DNA of 47,818 nucleotides from Salinisphaera sp. Q1T1-3 (GTDB taxonomy: Bacteria > Pseudomonadota > Gammaproteobacteria > Nevskiales > Salinisphaeraceae): NCBI RefSeq assembly GCF_003602005.1, contig NZ_QZWD01000023.1, forward strand, positions 1-47,818. Reading direction: 5' to 3'. The translations under genes were made by a program, and so were the position numbers. Of the stretch, positions 1 through 8,916 are shown piece after piece (positions within the stretch are counted from its first letter, which is position 1; each line of letters starts with the position of its first letter). The notes beneath the pieces were generated by a model. The model had not been told where the DNA came from. It searched no databases and worked only from the letters and a program-made list of their open reading frames with translations.

Positions 1-22
1 CGCCTGCGCGCAGAACAAAGCG

Positions 23-51
23 TTGCAGCCAGCGTAAACAGGCCCTAGTGT
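23..51 (+). promoter_or_regulatory. Candidate sigma70 promoter of trkA
   Basis: TTGCAG (23-28) and TAGTGT (46-51) are separated by exactly 17 bp. The -10 ends 7 nt before the trkA ATG and no Shine-Dalgarno is present, so transcription would start at or next to the start codon and give a leaderless mRNA. This is inferred from sequence alone. Confidence 0.5.
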
Positions 52-58
52 CCCGCGC

Positions 59-1438
59 ATGAAGATCATCATCCTGGGGGCCGGCGAGGTCGGCGCCACG
101 CTCGCCGAGACGCTGGCGCACGAGTCCAACGACGTGACCGTGGTCGATACCAACGAGGCCCTGCTGCGCCCGCTGCAGGACCGTCTGGATATCCGGGCGG
201 TGCACGGCTACGCCGCGCATCCGGCCGTGCTGCGCGATGCCGGGGCCAACGACGCCGACATGATCATCGCCGTCACCGCGGTCGATGAAATCAACATGGT
301 GGCCTGCCAGATCGCCTACACGCTGTTTCATACACCAACCAAGATCGCGCGTATTCGTTCCTCGGAATATCTGGTCGAGGATCGACTGTTCCACCAGGAC
401 GCGATCCCGATCGATATGTCGATCAGCCCGGAACAGCTGGTCACCGACTACATCAAGCGGCTGATCCAGTATCCCGGCGCGCTGCAGGTGGTCGATTTCG
501 CGGACGGCCGCGTGCAGGTGGTGGGTGTCAAGGCCTATTACGGCGGCCCGTTGGTCGGCAACGAGCTGCGTGCGCTGCGCGAGCACATCCCGAACGTGGA
601 TACGCGGGTCGTGGCGATCTATCGCCGCGGCAAGCCCTTGATTCCGGAAGGAGACACGCTCATCGAGGCCGACGACGAGGTCTTTTTCGTCGCCGCGCGA
701 CGTGATATCAAGCAGGTGATCGGGGAGCTGCGCAAGATCGATCGCCCGGTCAAGCGGGTGATGCTCGCCGGCGGCGGCAACATCGGTACCCGTCTCGCCC
801 TGGCGCTGGAGAATCAGTGCCAGGTCAAGGTCATCGAACACAATCCGGAGCGCGCGAGCTGGCTGTCCGAGCGCGTGAACCGCTCGATCGTGCTCAAGGG
901 CGATGCCGCTAACGAGGCGCTGCTGCGCGAGGAGAACATCGAATCGGTGGATGTGTTCTGCTCGATCACCGACGACGACGAGGCCAACATCCTGTCCGCG
1001 ATGCTGGCCAAGCGCCTGGGCGCGCGCAAGGCGATGTCTCTGATCAATCGCCTGGCCTATGTCGATCTGATCGAGTCGTCCGGAACACAGATCGATATCG
1101 CGATCTCACCGAAACAGTCGACCATCTCGGCGCTGCTTGCCCATGTCCGGCGCGGCGACGTGGTGCGGGCCCACACGCTGCGCCGGGGTGCCGCCGAGGC
1201 GATCGAGGCGATCGCCCACGGCGAGCGCGGCAATTCGCGCGTCGTGGGCCGACGCATCGACGAGATCAAACTGCCGCCAGGCGCCACCATCGGCGCGCTC
1301 GCCCGGGACGAGGAAGTGCTGATCGCGCATCACGACACCGTGATCGAGTCCGGCGATCATGTGATGATCTTCATCATCGACAAACGCTATACCACGGAAG
1401 TCGAGCAGTTGTTCCAGGTCGGCGTGTCCTACGTCTAG
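59..1438 (+). CDS. trkA: Trk system K+ uptake regulatory protein TrkA
   Basis: Cytoplasmic NAD(H)-binding gating subunit of the Trk potassium transporter. The 459-residue length is normal for a TrkA with two RCK halves. The first Rossmann glycine motif is at G7-G9-G12 and the second at about residues 238-243 (GGGNIG); each half is followed by a TrkA-C domain, and the protein ends in a short hydrophobic strand. trkH follows after 7 nt, so the regulator and channel subunits are co-transcribed. The start is the first ATG and has no Shine-Dalgarno but a promoter placed for leaderless transcription. K+ uptake is the first response to osmotic upshift, which fits a salt-adapted organism. In Escherichia coli trkA lies next to rsmB; here a block of about 7.5 kb separates them. 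Confidence 0.96.
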   Translation: MKIIILGAGEVGATLAETLAHESNDVTVVDTNEALLRPLQDRLDIRAVHGYAAHPAVLRDAGANDADMIIAVTAVDEINMVACQIAYTLFHTPTKIARIRSSEYLVEDRLFHQDAIPIDMSISPEQLVTDYIKRLIQYPGALQVVDFADGRVQVVGVKAYYGGPLVGNELRALREHIPNVDTRVVAIYRRGKPLIPEGDTLIEADDEVFFVAARRDIKQVIGELRKIDRPVKRVMLAGGGNIGTRLALALENQCQVKVIEHNPERASWLSERVNRSIVLKGDAANEALLREENIESVDVFCSITDDDEANILSAMLAKRLGARKAMSLINRLAYVDLIESSGTQIDIAISPKQSTISALLAHVRRGDVVRAHTLRRGAAEAIEAIAHGERGNSRVVGRRIDEIKLPPGATIGALARDEEVLIAHHDTVIESGDHVMIFIIDKRYTTEVEQLFQVGVSYV

Positions 1439-1445
1439 TGCCGCG

Positions 1446-2918
1446 ATGATCAACGGCCGACTCAATTATCGATTCGCCGGCGTGCAACGCGTGCTCGGCG
1501 TGCTGCTGATGATCTTCTCGGCGTCCATGCTGGTGCCGGCCGGCGTCGGGCTGGGCTACGGCGATGGCGAGGTGCCGGCGTTTCTGATCGGCTTCGCGGT
1601 CACGCTGTTCACCGGTCTGGCCGTCTGGCTGCCCACCCGGCGTGTGGTCAGCGAACTCAAGATCCGCGACGGCTTTCTGGTGGTCGTGCTGTTCTGGATG
1701 GTGCTGTCGTTGTTCGGCGCGATTCCGCTCTGGGCAGCGACGCGTCCGGACATGAGCTTCACCGACGCTGCTTTCGAGTCGGTCTCGGGACTGACCACCA
1801 CGGGCGCAACCGTGCTGACCGGCCTGGATACCCTGCCCCACGCAATCCTGTTCTGGCGGGTGCTGCTGCACTGGATGGGCGGCATGGGCATCATCGTGCT
1901 GGCTGTGGCTGTACTGCCGATGCTCGGCGTCGGCGGCATGCAGCTCTATCGCGCGGAAACGCCCGGGCCGATCAAGGATTCCAAGCTCACGCCGCGTATC
2001 CGCGAAACCGCGAAGGCACTGTGGTATCTGTATCTGTCGCTGACCGCATTTTCCGCGCTGCTGTTCTGGCTGGCCGGCAATCCCCCCTTCGATGCGATCT
2101 CGAACGCCTTCTCGGCGATCGCGACCGGCGGATTCGCCAACCATGATCTATCGATCGGTTATTACGACAGCGACTGGGTCTATCTGGCCGCCTGTGTCTC
2201 GATGGTGCTCGGCGCGGTCAGCTTCGGCATGCATTACGTGGCCTGGCGCAGCGCGAACCCGCTGACCTACTGGCGGGATTCGGAGACACGTACGTTTCTC
2301 GTGATGATGCTCATCGCGACGCTGGTGACGACCATCACGCTGCTGGTCGCGGGCACCTATGTCGACCTGCCCGATGCCTCGCTCAAGGCCTGGTTTCAGG
2401 TATTGTCGATCGGCACCACGACCGGGTTCACCACCGGCGATTATTCGGTCTGGCCGCGCTTCGTGCCGGTCTTTCTGCTCCTGGGCAGTTTCATCGGCGG
2501 CTGTGCCGGCTCGACCACCGGCGGCATGAAGGTCGTACGATTCATTCTGCTCGCCAAACAGGGCACGCGCGAAATCAACCGCCTGGTGCATCCCAACGCC
2601 GAAATCCCGATCAAGATGGGCAGCAAGGTCATTCCCGATCGGGTCGTGCACGCCGTCTGGGGCTTCTTTTCGGTCTACGTGACCATGTATGCCCTGATGT
2701 TTCTCGTACTGCTGGCCACGGGTCTCAACGAGCTGACCTCGTTCTCGGCCGTCGCGGCGACGATCAACAACGTCGGCCCGGGGCTGGGCTCGGTCTCGTC
2801 CAACATGGCCGGACTGCCCACGCTCGCGAAATGGGTGCTGTGTCTGTCGATGCTGCTCGGCCGCCTGGAGGTCTTCACCCTGCTGGTGATCCTGACACCG
2901 GCGTTCTGGCGACGCTGA
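1446..2918 (+). CDS. trkH: Trk K+ transporter membrane subunit TrkH
   Basis: Inner-membrane K+-translocating subunit that works with TrkA. The 490-residue protein is very hydrophobic and has the four pore-loop repeats of the SKT superfamily, each with a selectivity-filter glycine: VSGLTTTGATV, AIATGGFAN, IGTTTGFTTGD and INNVGPGLGSV. The family-typical segment SFIGGCAGSTTGGMK precedes the last repeat, and the C-terminus (LGRLEVFTLLVILTPAFWR) is characteristic of TrkH/TrkG. It lies immediately downstream of trkA and has no separate promoter that I can see. No intrinsic terminator follows, and the next gene has its own -10-like element about 60 bp further on. Confidence 0.96.
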   Translation: MINGRLNYRFAGVQRVLGVLLMIFSASMLVPAGVGLGYGDGEVPAFLIGFAVTLFTGLAVWLPTRRVVSELKIRDGFLVVVLFWMVLSLFGAIPLWAATRPDMSFTDAAFESVSGLTTTGATVLTGLDTLPHAILFWRVLLHWMGGMGIIVLAVAVLPMLGVGGMQLYRAETPGPIKDSKLTPRIRETAKALWYLYLSLTAFSALLFWLAGNPPFDAISNAFSAIATGGFANHDLSIGYYDSDWVYLAACVSMVLGAVSFGMHYVAWRSANPLTYWRDSETRTFLVMMLIATLVTTITLLVAGTYVDLPDASLKAWFQVLSIGTTTGFTTGDYSVWPRFVPVFLLLGSFIGGCAGSTTGGMKVVRFILLAKQGTREINRLVHPNAEIPIKMGSKVIPDRVVHAVWGFFSVYVTMYALMFLVLLATGLNELTSFSAVAATINNVGPGLGSVSSNMAGLPTLAKWVLCLSMLLGRLEVFTLLVILTPAFWRR

Positions 2919-2976
2919 GCGTACCGGCTGTCGTGGCGGTCGAGCGATTCGGCTCGTATCCGCTTGGAACAGGCCC

Positions 2977-2982
2977 TAAACT
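2977..2982 (+). promoter_or_regulatory. Candidate -10 element of the TPR gene
   Basis: TAAACT lies 7 nt before the ATG at 2990, the same geometry as at trkA. The hexamer 17 bp upstream (TCGTAT) is a poor -35. The overlapping 11-mer AACAGGCCCTA (2968-2978) also occurs at 37-47 over the trkA -10 and at the end of the MITE-like repeats described below. Confidence 0.35.
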
Positions 2983-2989
2983 TGTGTTC

Positions 2990-3310
2990 ATGACGATGCG
3001 AGACCAACTTCAAGCCATGATCGATGCGGGACGCGACACGCCGTTGGCGCGCTTCACGCTCGGTGAACTGTTGCACCGCGAAGGCGACCATGACGCCGCC
3101 ATCGCCCATCTGGCCCAGGCCGTGGCCCAGGACGGTCAGTACTCGGCCGCCTGGAAGCTCTACGGACGCGCCCTGCTCGATGCCGGACGCCTCGACGAGG
3201 CCGACGACATCCTGGCGCGCGGTATCGCGGTCGCGCGTGACAACGGCGACAATCAGGCGGCACGCGAGATGGAAGTCTTCGCCCGTCGTGTCGCCAAGCA
3301 GCGCGGCTGA
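2990..3310 (+). CDS. Small tetratricopeptide-repeat protein
   Basis: Cytoplasmic protein of 106 residues made of about two and a half TPR-like helical hairpins. The repeat signature is visible as ALFTLGELL-like (here ARFTLGELLHREGDHDAAIAHL) and AAWKLYGRALLDAGRLDEADD, with the conserved small residues and helix-breaking positions. It has no signal peptide and no enzymatic motif. The stop codon overlaps the thrB start (TGATG), so the two genes are translationally coupled. Starts at 2990 and 2996 are both possible; neither has a Shine-Dalgarno, and 2990 fits leaderless initiation. A role as a protein-interaction module is inferred; its partner is unknown. Confidence 0.8.
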   Translation: MTMRDQLQAMIDAGRDTPLARFTLGELLHREGDHDAAIAHLAQAVAQDGQYSAAWKLYGRALLDAGRLDEADDILARGIAVARDNGDNQAAREMEVFARRVAKQRG

Positions 3311-4260
3311 TGTCGGTATACACGCGTCTTGACGCCACGCAACTGCAGGACCTGCTCACCGATTACGCGATCGGCGAGCTGGAGGATTTCACCGGCATCT
3401 CGGCCGGCGTGACCAACACCAATTATTTTGTCGACACGACACTCGGCCGCTGGGTGCTCACTCTGTTCGAGCAATCCGAGCCCGACGAGCTGCCGTTCTT
3501 CATGCAGTTGATGGATCATCTCGCGGCCCACGGCGTGCCGGGCGCCCATCCGGTCGCCCGCAATGACGGCGGCTTCCTGTCGCACGTCGGCGGCCGGCCG
3601 GCGGCGCTGGTCTATCGACTCGACGGCGCCAGTACCGATACCCCGAGCCCGGCCCAGTGTGGCGCGCTGGGCGGCGTCGTGGCCGAGATGCATCGGGCGG
3701 TCAACGGTTTCGCGCCCCGCCAGCGCAACCCGCGCGACCTGTCCTGGATCGAAGAGGCGGCCGGGCGACTGCGCGAGGTGCTGGCCGCCCCCGAACGCCG
3801 TTTTCTCGACGAAGAACTCGGCTTCCAGCGCGACGTGGCATGCCGCCAGTTCCGAGATCTACCGCGAGCCGTGATCCACGCGGATCTGTTCCGGGACAAC
3901 GTACTGTTTCGCGACAACCGTGTGGCCGGCGTGATCGATTTCTATTACGCCTGTCACGAATGCCTGCTGTTCGATCTCGCCGCGATCTGCTGCGACTGGG
4001 CGTATTCCGATGCCACGTTCCTGGCGGCGCACTGGGAAGCGTTCATTGCCGCCTACGCCCGGCGACGGGCGCCGACCGAGGCCGAGCACGCCGCCTGGCC
4101 GGCGATGCTGCGCGCGGTGGCCCTGCGTTTCTGGGTCTCGCGTCTCGTGGATCTGCATTTTCCGATGCGCGGCCATGACGTCCAGGTGCACGATCCGGCG
4201 CCGTTCGCGCGCCTGCTCGAGCGCTTTCGCCAGGCGCCGCCGGCACTGGGCCCGGCGTGA
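3310..4260 (+). CDS. thrB: Homoserine kinase type II (choline-kinase-like fold)
   Basis: Probable ATP-dependent phosphorylation of L-homoserine to O-phosphohomoserine in threonine synthesis. The 316-residue protein belongs to the APH/choline-kinase-like phosphotransferases used as homoserine kinase in Pseudomonas and Xanthomonas relatives, not to the GHMP-type ThrB of E. coli. Supporting motifs are the nucleotide-binding start (GISAGVTNTNYFVDT), the catalytic loop IHADLFRDNVLF with Asp and Asn, and the metal-binding Asp in GVIDFYYA. It overlaps the TPR gene by 1 nt and dtd by 4 nt. No thrA or thrC is nearby. The substrate is inferred from family resemblance; another small-molecule kinase activity is possible. 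Confidence 0.85.
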   Translation: MSVYTRLDATQLQDLLTDYAIGELEDFTGISAGVTNTNYFVDTTLGRWVLTLFEQSEPDELPFFMQLMDHLAAHGVPGAHPVARNDGGFLSHVGGRPAALVYRLDGASTDTPSPAQCGALGGVVAEMHRAVNGFAPRQRNPRDLSWIEEAAGRLREVLAAPERRFLDEELGFQRDVACRQFRDLPRAVIHADLFRDNVLFRDNRVAGVIDFYYACHECLLFDLAAICCDWAYSDATFLAAHWEAFIAAYARRRAPTEAEHAAWPAMLRAVALRFWVSRLVDLHFPMRGHDVQVHDPAPFARLLERFRQAPPALGPA

Positions 4261-4697
4261 TCGCCCTCATCCAGCGCGTGCGCGAAGCACACGTGACGAT
4301 CGATTCGGTGCGCGTCGGCCGGATCGGCCCCGGTCTGGTCGCGCTGGTCGCCGCGGTGCCCGACGACACCGAACAGACGGCACAGCGTCTGGCCGAGCGC
4401 GTTCTGGCCTATCGTATCTTCGCCGATGAACAGGGCCGCATGAATCATGGCGCGATCGCCGTCGGCGCGGGCGTGCTGGCAGTACCACAGTTCACGCTCG
4501 CCGCCGATACCCGCCGCGGCAACCGGCCCGGATTCTCTCGTGCCTGCCCACCCGATCGAGCCGCGCCATTGTTCGATACGTTCGTCGCAGAGCTGCAGCA
4601 ACGGCACGCACCGATCGAGACCGGGCGTTTCGGCGCCGACATGCAGGTCGGCCTCGTCAACGATGGGCCGGTGACATTCTGGCTCGAGAGCTATTAA
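4257..4697 (+). CDS. dtd: D-aminoacyl-tRNA deacylase
   Basis: Hydrolyses D-amino acids, and glycine mischarged on tRNA-Ala, from tRNA, keeping translation stereospecific. The 146-residue length matches the family. The start is GTG inside the overlap GTGA with thrB. The N-terminus (MIALIQRVREAHVTID) and the Gly-cisPro motif NDGPVTFWLE near the C-terminus are typical. One residue is unusual: the SQFTL motif of canonical Dtd reads PQFTL, with Pro at residue 77 in place of the usual Ser. An intrinsic terminator follows directly, making this the end of the TPR-thrB-dtd transcription unit. Confidence 0.93.
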   Translation: MIALIQRVREAHVTIDSVRVGRIGPGLVALVAAVPDDTEQTAQRLAERVLAYRIFADEQGRMNHGAIAVGAGVLAVPQFTLAADTRRGNRPGFSRACPPDRAAPLFDTFVAELQQRHAPIETGRFGADMQVGLVNDGPVTFWLESY

Positions 4698-4707
4698 TCC
4701 GGCACCC

Positions 4708-4733
4708 AAACAGCTGACGACCTCAGCTGTTTT
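4708..4733 (+). terminator. Intrinsic terminator after dtd
   Basis: A perfect 10-bp stem (AAACAGCTGA / TCAGCTGTTT) with a 5-nt loop ends in a short T run, 11 nt after the dtd stop codon. It closes the TPR-thrB-dtd unit. Confidence 0.8.
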
Positions 4734-5044
4734 CAACGCCATCGAAAGAAATGCCGGCACTTGTCCGTCGTTTTATTTTCAATGGCTTCACGGCCGTTGG
4801 CCGTGGCGCGCGTGCTGTCGCACACGCGCGTCATCAACCCGAAAAATCATCTATTTTCAGGCCGGGTTAATAAAGCCCCGGCCCGGCCGGCACGCGCCGG
4901 GTACGATGCAGCGCGCGGCGGCGACCACCCCGGGCCGTGCCGACGGCATTTCCGGTGCCGGTATTCGTTGCCGCGACAGGACTCGCCTCGGCGCGACCAA
5001 GCGCGTATGATCGACCGTCCGCAGGGGTCAACCAGTTAGCGTCC
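4734..5044 (+). other. Non-coding hisB leader with two stem-loops and a -10
   Basis: No convincing gene here. Two adjacent hairpins can be drawn: 4789-4805 (7-bp arms CACGGCC/GGCCGTG) and 4807-4830 (8-bp arms CGCGCGTG/CACGCGCG). A third GC-rich inverted element (CCGGG...CCCGG) lies around 4862-4884. TATGAT at 5006-5011 is a good -10 but has a weak -35; it would give a leader of about 27 nt for hisB. I see no His-rich leader peptide, so classical his attenuation is not supported. Confidence 0.4.
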
Positions 5045-5638
5045 ATGACATCGCGTTGCGCGACCGTCGAACGCCGCACGGCCGAAACCGCCATCCATCT
5101 GAGCCTGGATCTCGACGGCTCGGGCGCGTTTTCCGCCAAAACCGGCGTCGGTTTCTTCGAACACATGCTCCACCAGGTCGCCCGCCATGGCCTGATCGAT
5201 ATCGATGTCAGCGCCGAGGGCGATTTACACATCGACGATCATCATACGGTCGAGGACATCGGGATCACGCTCGGCAACGCCCTGCGTGAAGCATTGGGCG
5301 ACAAGCGCGGCATCATGCGCTATGGCCATGCCTATGTGCCGCTCGACGAAGCGCTGTCGCGCGTGGTCATCGATTTCTCGGGCCGACCGGGGCTGCATTT
5401 CCGGGCTGATTTCACCGCCGAGAAGATCGGCACCTTCGATACCGAACTGGTCCGTGAGTTCTTTGGCGGCGTTGCGGCCGGTGCTGCGATGACGCTACAT
5501 ATGGACAATCTCGCCGGTGGTAACGCGCACCATATTGCCGAGACGCTGTTCAAGGCCTTCGGGCGTGCGCTGCGCAGCGCCGTCGCACGCGATCCGCGTG
5601 CTGCCGAAGCCCTGCCTTCCACTAAAGAAAGCCTCTAG
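5045..5638 (+). CDS. hisB: Imidazoleglycerol-phosphate dehydratase
   Basis: Dehydrates imidazole glycerol phosphate to imidazole acetol phosphate in histidine synthesis. At 197 residues it is the monofunctional enzyme, without the N-terminal histidinol-phosphatase of the E. coli fusion. The Mn-binding His clusters are present: [13 protein letters not shown] and [10 protein letters not shown]. The frame stays open upstream to 4937, but homology starts at [15 protein letters not shown], so the ATG at 5045 is chosen; its Shine-Dalgarno is weak. It is the first gene of hisB-hisH-hisA-hisF. Confidence 0.95.
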   Translation: MTSRCATVERRTAETAIHLSLDLDGSGAFSAKTGVGFFEHMLHQVARHGLIDIDVSAEGDLHIDDHHTVEDIGITLGNALREALGDKRGIMRYGHAYVPLDEALSRVVIDFSGRPGLHFRADFTAEKIGTFDTELVREFFGGVAAGAAMTLHMDNLAGGNAHHIAETLFKAFGRALRSAVARDPRAAEALPSTKESL

Positions 5639-5650
5639 TTCCAAACCGTT

Positions 5651-6298
5651 ATGGCCACCGTCGGAATCATCGATTACGGAATGGGCAATCTGCACTCGAT
5701 TGCCAAGGCTCTGCGCTATGTCGCCTCCGACGAGCAGATCGAAGTCAGCTTCGACCCGGATGTGCTCTCGCGCATGGACCGGCTGGTGCTGCCCGGCGTA
5801 GGGGCGATCGGCCATTGCATGGACGAGCTGCACCGTCTCGAACTCGATGCGATGCTGGCCGAGGTGCTCGGGCAGAAACCGTTGATGGGCGTCTGTCTCG
5901 GCATCGAAGCACTGATGACCCATTCCGAGGAATCGGGGGGCGTGGATACGCTGGGGGCCTTCCCCGGCAAAACGGTCAGGTTCGCCGAGCCGGATGCCCA
6001 GCCCGACGGGCGACGCCGCAAGATCCCCCACATGGGCTGGAACCAGGTGCGCCAGGAACGCCATCATCCGTTGTGGAAGGACATCGCGCCGTCGTCCTGG
6101 TTCTATTTCGTGCACAGCTACTACGTGGTGCCGGACGAGCCGCGGCATGTCGCCGGCACCACGGAATACGGCGTTCGTTTTGCCTCGGTCATCCTGCGCG
6201 AGAACACGTTCGCAGTGCAGTTTCACCCGGAGAAGAGCCAGTCCGCCGGGCTGCAACTACTCGCGAATTTCCTGGAGTGGGACGGCGCGGCCTACTGA
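5651..6298 (+). CDS. hisH: Imidazole glycerol phosphate synthase, glutaminase subunit HisH
   Basis: Class I glutamine amidotransferase that produces ammonia and channels it to HisF. The 215-residue protein has the nucleophile elbow GVCLGIEAL with the catalytic Cys and the His-Glu pair in FHPEKSQ near the C-terminus. The N-terminal IIDYGMGNLHS and the KIPHMGWNQ segment are diagnostic of HisH. It lies 12 nt after hisB and 63 nt before hisA. No recognisable ribosome-binding site precedes the ATG, so translation may be coupled to hisB. Confidence 0.95.
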   Translation: MATVGIIDYGMGNLHSIAKALRYVASDEQIEVSFDPDVLSRMDRLVLPGVGAIGHCMDELHRLELDAMLAEVLGQKPLMGVCLGIEALMTHSEESGGVDTLGAFPGKTVRFAEPDAQPDGRRRKIPHMGWNQVRQERHHPLWKDIAPSSWFYFVHSYYVVPDEPRHVAGTTEYGVRFASVILRENTFAVQFHPEKSQSAGLQLLANFLEWDGAAY

Positions 6299-6361
6299 GC
6301 CGACCGGCGGTACTCCAGCGATCCTTTCGACTCGAAGCCGTCATCAACGAGGAGTCACGGC

Positions 6362-7117
6362 GTGCTACTCATTCCCGCCATTGATATCAAGAACGGATCC
6401 TGCGTGCGCCTTCGTCAGGGCGACATGGACAACAACGTCACGGTCTTCGACAGCGACCCGGTCGCCGTCGCGCGCCGCTGGGCCGAGGCCGGCGCCGATC
6501 GCGTCCACGTGGTCGATCTCGATGGCGCTAAGGCCGGCCGGCCGGTCAACGACCGGGTGATCGGCGACATCGTCGACGCCGTGGCCGGCATACCGGTCCA
6601 GGTCGGCGGCGGCATCCGCGACGAAGCCGCCATCGAAACCTATCTCGACCGCGGCGTGGAATACGTGATTCTCGGCACGCGCGCAGTTTCCGAGCCGCAC
6701 TTCGTGGCCGATGTCGGGGTGGAGTTTCCCGGACATATCATCGTGGGGCTGGATGCACGGGACGGCATGGTCGCCACCGACGGCTGGTCCAAGCTGTCCA
6801 ACCACACGGTCGCCGATCTGGCACAACAGTTCGAGGCCGATGGCGTGGTCGCCATCATCCATACCGATATCAGCCGCGACGGCATGATGCAGGGGCTGAA
6901 CGTGCAGGCCAGCCGCGAGCTGGCCTCGGCGCTGACGATTCCGGTCATCGCCTCGGGCGGTGTCACCGACATGCGCGATATCGAGGCCCTGCTGGAAGCC
7001 GAGACCGACGGCGTGGCCGGCGCGGTCATCGGACGGGCCATCTATGAGGGCACGCTCGATTTCGCCGCCGCGCGCGAACGCGTCAATGCCCGTCAGCAGA
7101 ACAGCGTGGGGAGCTGA
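6362..7117 (+). CDS. hisA: ProFAR isomerase HisA
   Basis: 1-(5-phosphoribosyl)-5-[(5-phosphoribosylamino)methylideneamino]imidazole-4-carboxamide isomerase, a (beta/alpha)8 barrel. The start is GTG, preceded by GAGGAG at a good distance. Catalytic aspartates lie in AIDIKNG (Asp near residue 8) and VGLDARDG (near residue 130). Phosphate-binding glycine segments VGGGIRD and ASGGVTD are present. At 251 residues the length is usual. Only 3 nt separate it from hisF. Confidence 0.95.
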   Translation: MLLIPAIDIKNGSCVRLRQGDMDNNVTVFDSDPVAVARRWAEAGADRVHVVDLDGAKAGRPVNDRVIGDIVDAVAGIPVQVGGGIRDEAAIETYLDRGVEYVILGTRAVSEPHFVADVGVEFPGHIIVGLDARDGMVATDGWSKLSNHTVADLAQQFEADGVVAIIHTDISRDGMMQGLNVQASRELASALTIPVIASGGVTDMRDIEALLEAETDGVAGAVIGRAIYEGTLDFAAARERVNARQQNSVGS

Positions 7118-7120
7118 CTC

Positions 7121-7906
7121 GTGTCGCTGGCCAAACGCATCATTCCCTGCCTTGATATCGACAAGGGCCGCGTGGTCAAGGGCGTCAAGTTCCTCGAGAT
7201 CCGCGACGCCGGCGACCCGGTCGAGATCGCCCGTCGCTACGATCAGCAGGGTGCCGACGAACTCGTCTTCCTCGACATCACCGCATCCAACGAGGATCGC
7301 GACACGCTCATGGAGGTGGTTGAGCGAGTCGCCGGCGAAGTCTTCATTCCGTTGACGGTGGGCGGCGGCGTACGCACGTTGCCCGACGTCCGCCGTCTGC
7401 TTTCCGCCGGGGCCGACAAGGTGTCGATCAACACGGCCGCGATCAGCAATCCGGAATTCGTTGCCGAGGCGGCCTACCGCTACGGCAGCCAGTGCATCGT
7501 GGTCGCTCTCGACGTCAAGAACGCGGCGAAGAAGGATGAGGCGCCGCGCTACGAGATCTTCACCCACGGTGGGCGCAAGTCGACCGGCATCGAGGCCATC
7601 GGCTGGGCCAAGAAACTGGTGTCGCTCGGCGCCGGCGAAGTGTTGCTCACGAGCATGGATCGGGACGGCACCAAGTCCGGCTTCGACATCGCCCTGACCC
7701 GAGCCGTGTCCGAGGCGGTCACGGTGCCGGTGATCGCCTCGGGCGGCGTCGGTAGCCTGGATGATCTCTACCACGGGCTGACCGATGGCTGTGCCGATGC
7801 GGTGCTCGCTGCCTCCATCTTCCATTTCGGCACCTACACCATTCAGCAGGCCAAGAACTATCTGGCCAGCCACGGGGTGGCGGTTCGAGACGCAACGCTG
7901 CGCTGA
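7121..7906 (+). CDS. hisF: Imidazole glycerol phosphate synthase, cyclase subunit HisF
   Basis: Uses HisH-derived ammonia to form imidazole glycerol phosphate and AICAR. The 261-residue protein is a (beta/alpha)8 barrel with catalytic Asp in [15 protein letters not shown] and Asp in [10 protein letters not shown], plus [10 protein letters not shown] and [10 protein letters not shown] phosphate-binding loops. The start is GTG. It ends the his cluster; hisI and hisE, which often follow hisF, are not here. An intrinsic terminator lies about 50 nt downstream. Confidence 0.96.
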   Translation: MSLAKRIIPCLDIDKGRVVKGVKFLEIRDAGDPVEIARRYDQQGADELVFLDITASNEDRDTLMEVVERVAGEVFIPLTVGGGVRTLPDVRRLLSAGADKVSINTAAISNPEFVAEAAYRYGSQCIVVALDVKNAAKKDEAPRYEIFTHGGRKSTGIEAIGWAKKLVSLGAGEVLLTSMDRDGTKSGFDIALTRAVSEAVTVPVIASGGVGSLDDLYHGLTDGCADAVLAASIFHFGTYTIQQAKNYLASHGVAVRDATLR

Positions 7907-7952
7907 GCACGTATCGAAGCAGGGCTCGTCTCTGCTCGTGCCGTCTCACGAT

Positions 7953-7981
7953 AAAAAAACCCGGGCCGGGCCCGGGTTTTT
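7953..7981. terminator. Bidirectional terminator between hisF and the pfpI-like gene
   Basis: A long G+C stem (CCCGGGCC/GGCCCGGG) is flanked by an A tract on the left and a T tract on the right. It can therefore terminate transcription from either side, as expected between convergent genes. Confidence 0.85.
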
Positions 7982-8004
7982 CGCGTCTGCGACGCGGCTG
8001 ACAA

Positions 8005-8571
8005 TCAGGTGGTCTGATCTTCGTGCTTGCCTTCGGCGAATTCCTCGATCGCTTTCGCGCAGAAGGCATCCAGGTCATCGGGCGTGCGGCTGGTGACCAG
8101 GCCCTCGTCACAGACGACTTCCTGATCCACCCAGGTCGCCCCAGCGTTCTGGATATCGGTCTTGATCGACGGGAAGGACGTCACCGTCCGACCGTCGAGC
8201 ACGCCGGCCTCGATCAACAGGATCGGGGCATGACAGATCGCCGCCACCGGCTTGTGCTGGGCAAAGAAATCGCGGGTGAACTGAACGGCCTTTTCGTTGG
8301 CTCGCAGCGCATCCGGATTGACCACCCCGCCCGGTAGAACCAGACCGTGATAATCCCCGGCCGAGACCTGATCGACCGTCTTGTCGACGGCAAACGTGTC
8401 GGCCTTGTTGATGTCGGCGTTCATGCCCTGGATTTCGCCGGACTTGATCGAGATCAGCTCGACCGTCGCGCCGGCTTTTTTCAGATCGTTCCATGGCCGC
8501 GTCAGCTCGACCTGTTCGAAACCGTCGGCCGCCAGAAACGCGATCTTCTTGCCTTGCAGTTCTTGCGTCAT
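8005..8571 (-). CDS. DJ-1/PfpI family protein
   Basis: Member of the DJ-1/PfpI superfamily (YhbO/PfpI type), a group described as stress-protective with proposed deglycase, protease or glyoxalase-like activities. The 188-residue protein has the nucleophile elbow AAICHAPILLIEAG with the reactive Cys and an early glutamate in DGFEQVE that contacts it in relatives. The ATG at 8571 is chosen because a perfect AAGGAGG stands about 8 nt upstream; the frame is open further upstream without that support. It converges on hisF and shares its terminator. Its exact reaction cannot be told from sequence. Confidence 0.9.
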   Translation of the reverse strand: MTQELQGKKIAFLAADGFEQVELTRPWNDLKKAGATVELISIKSGEIQGMNADINKADTFAVDKTVDQVSAGDYHGLVLPGGVVNPDALRANEKAVQFTRDFFAQHKPVAAICHAPILLIEAGVLDGRTVTSFPSIKTDIQNAGATWVDQEVVCDEGLVTSRTPDDLDAFCAKAIEEFAEGKHEDQTT

Positions 8572-8916
8572 GCCAATGCCTCCTTGGGCTTGGTTTGCAT
8601 ACACGGAGAATGTGCCGCGAAACCCAGGTCTTTCCAATCAGGACAGTTACTTAGGGCATGTCGTCATGGGATAGGCAGCCGCATTTGCCCCCGCGAGTCG
8701 CGTCAAGCAAGGCGCGCAGAGCGGCGTGGCGCGACCGGCCGGGGCACCCGAAGGGCCCGAAGACCACCCGGCGTTATCGCGCGCTCACGTGGCTGGGCCA
8801 CGCCGTGCTCGCGATGCCTTGTCCTGCGCCGATTCGCCGCGGATGCGACGGCCGATCTCGTGACGACGCACCCTGGATTGCGATGCCGGCGGCGTCGACG
8901 GCGCTGACCTGCCGCC
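8572..8916. other. Non-coding gap between the pfpI-like gene and rsmB
   Basis: Both flanking genes are on the minus strand. Besides the Shine-Dalgarno of the downstream gene I see no gene, terminator or strong promoter. Short open frames have no recognisable content. TGTATGCA about 30 nt before the pfpI-like start could be a weak -10. Confidence 0.4.

Noticed and set aside
4734-5044. A histidine attenuator with leader peptide before hisB
   Set aside because: No short frame with clustered His codons is present, and hisG, the usual first gene, is not here.
6365-7873. A 502-codon open frame antisense to hisA-hisF
   Set aside because: It mirrors two well-identified genes in a G+C-rich genome, where antisense frames stay open; composition is His/Asp/Gly-rich and unlike a real protein.
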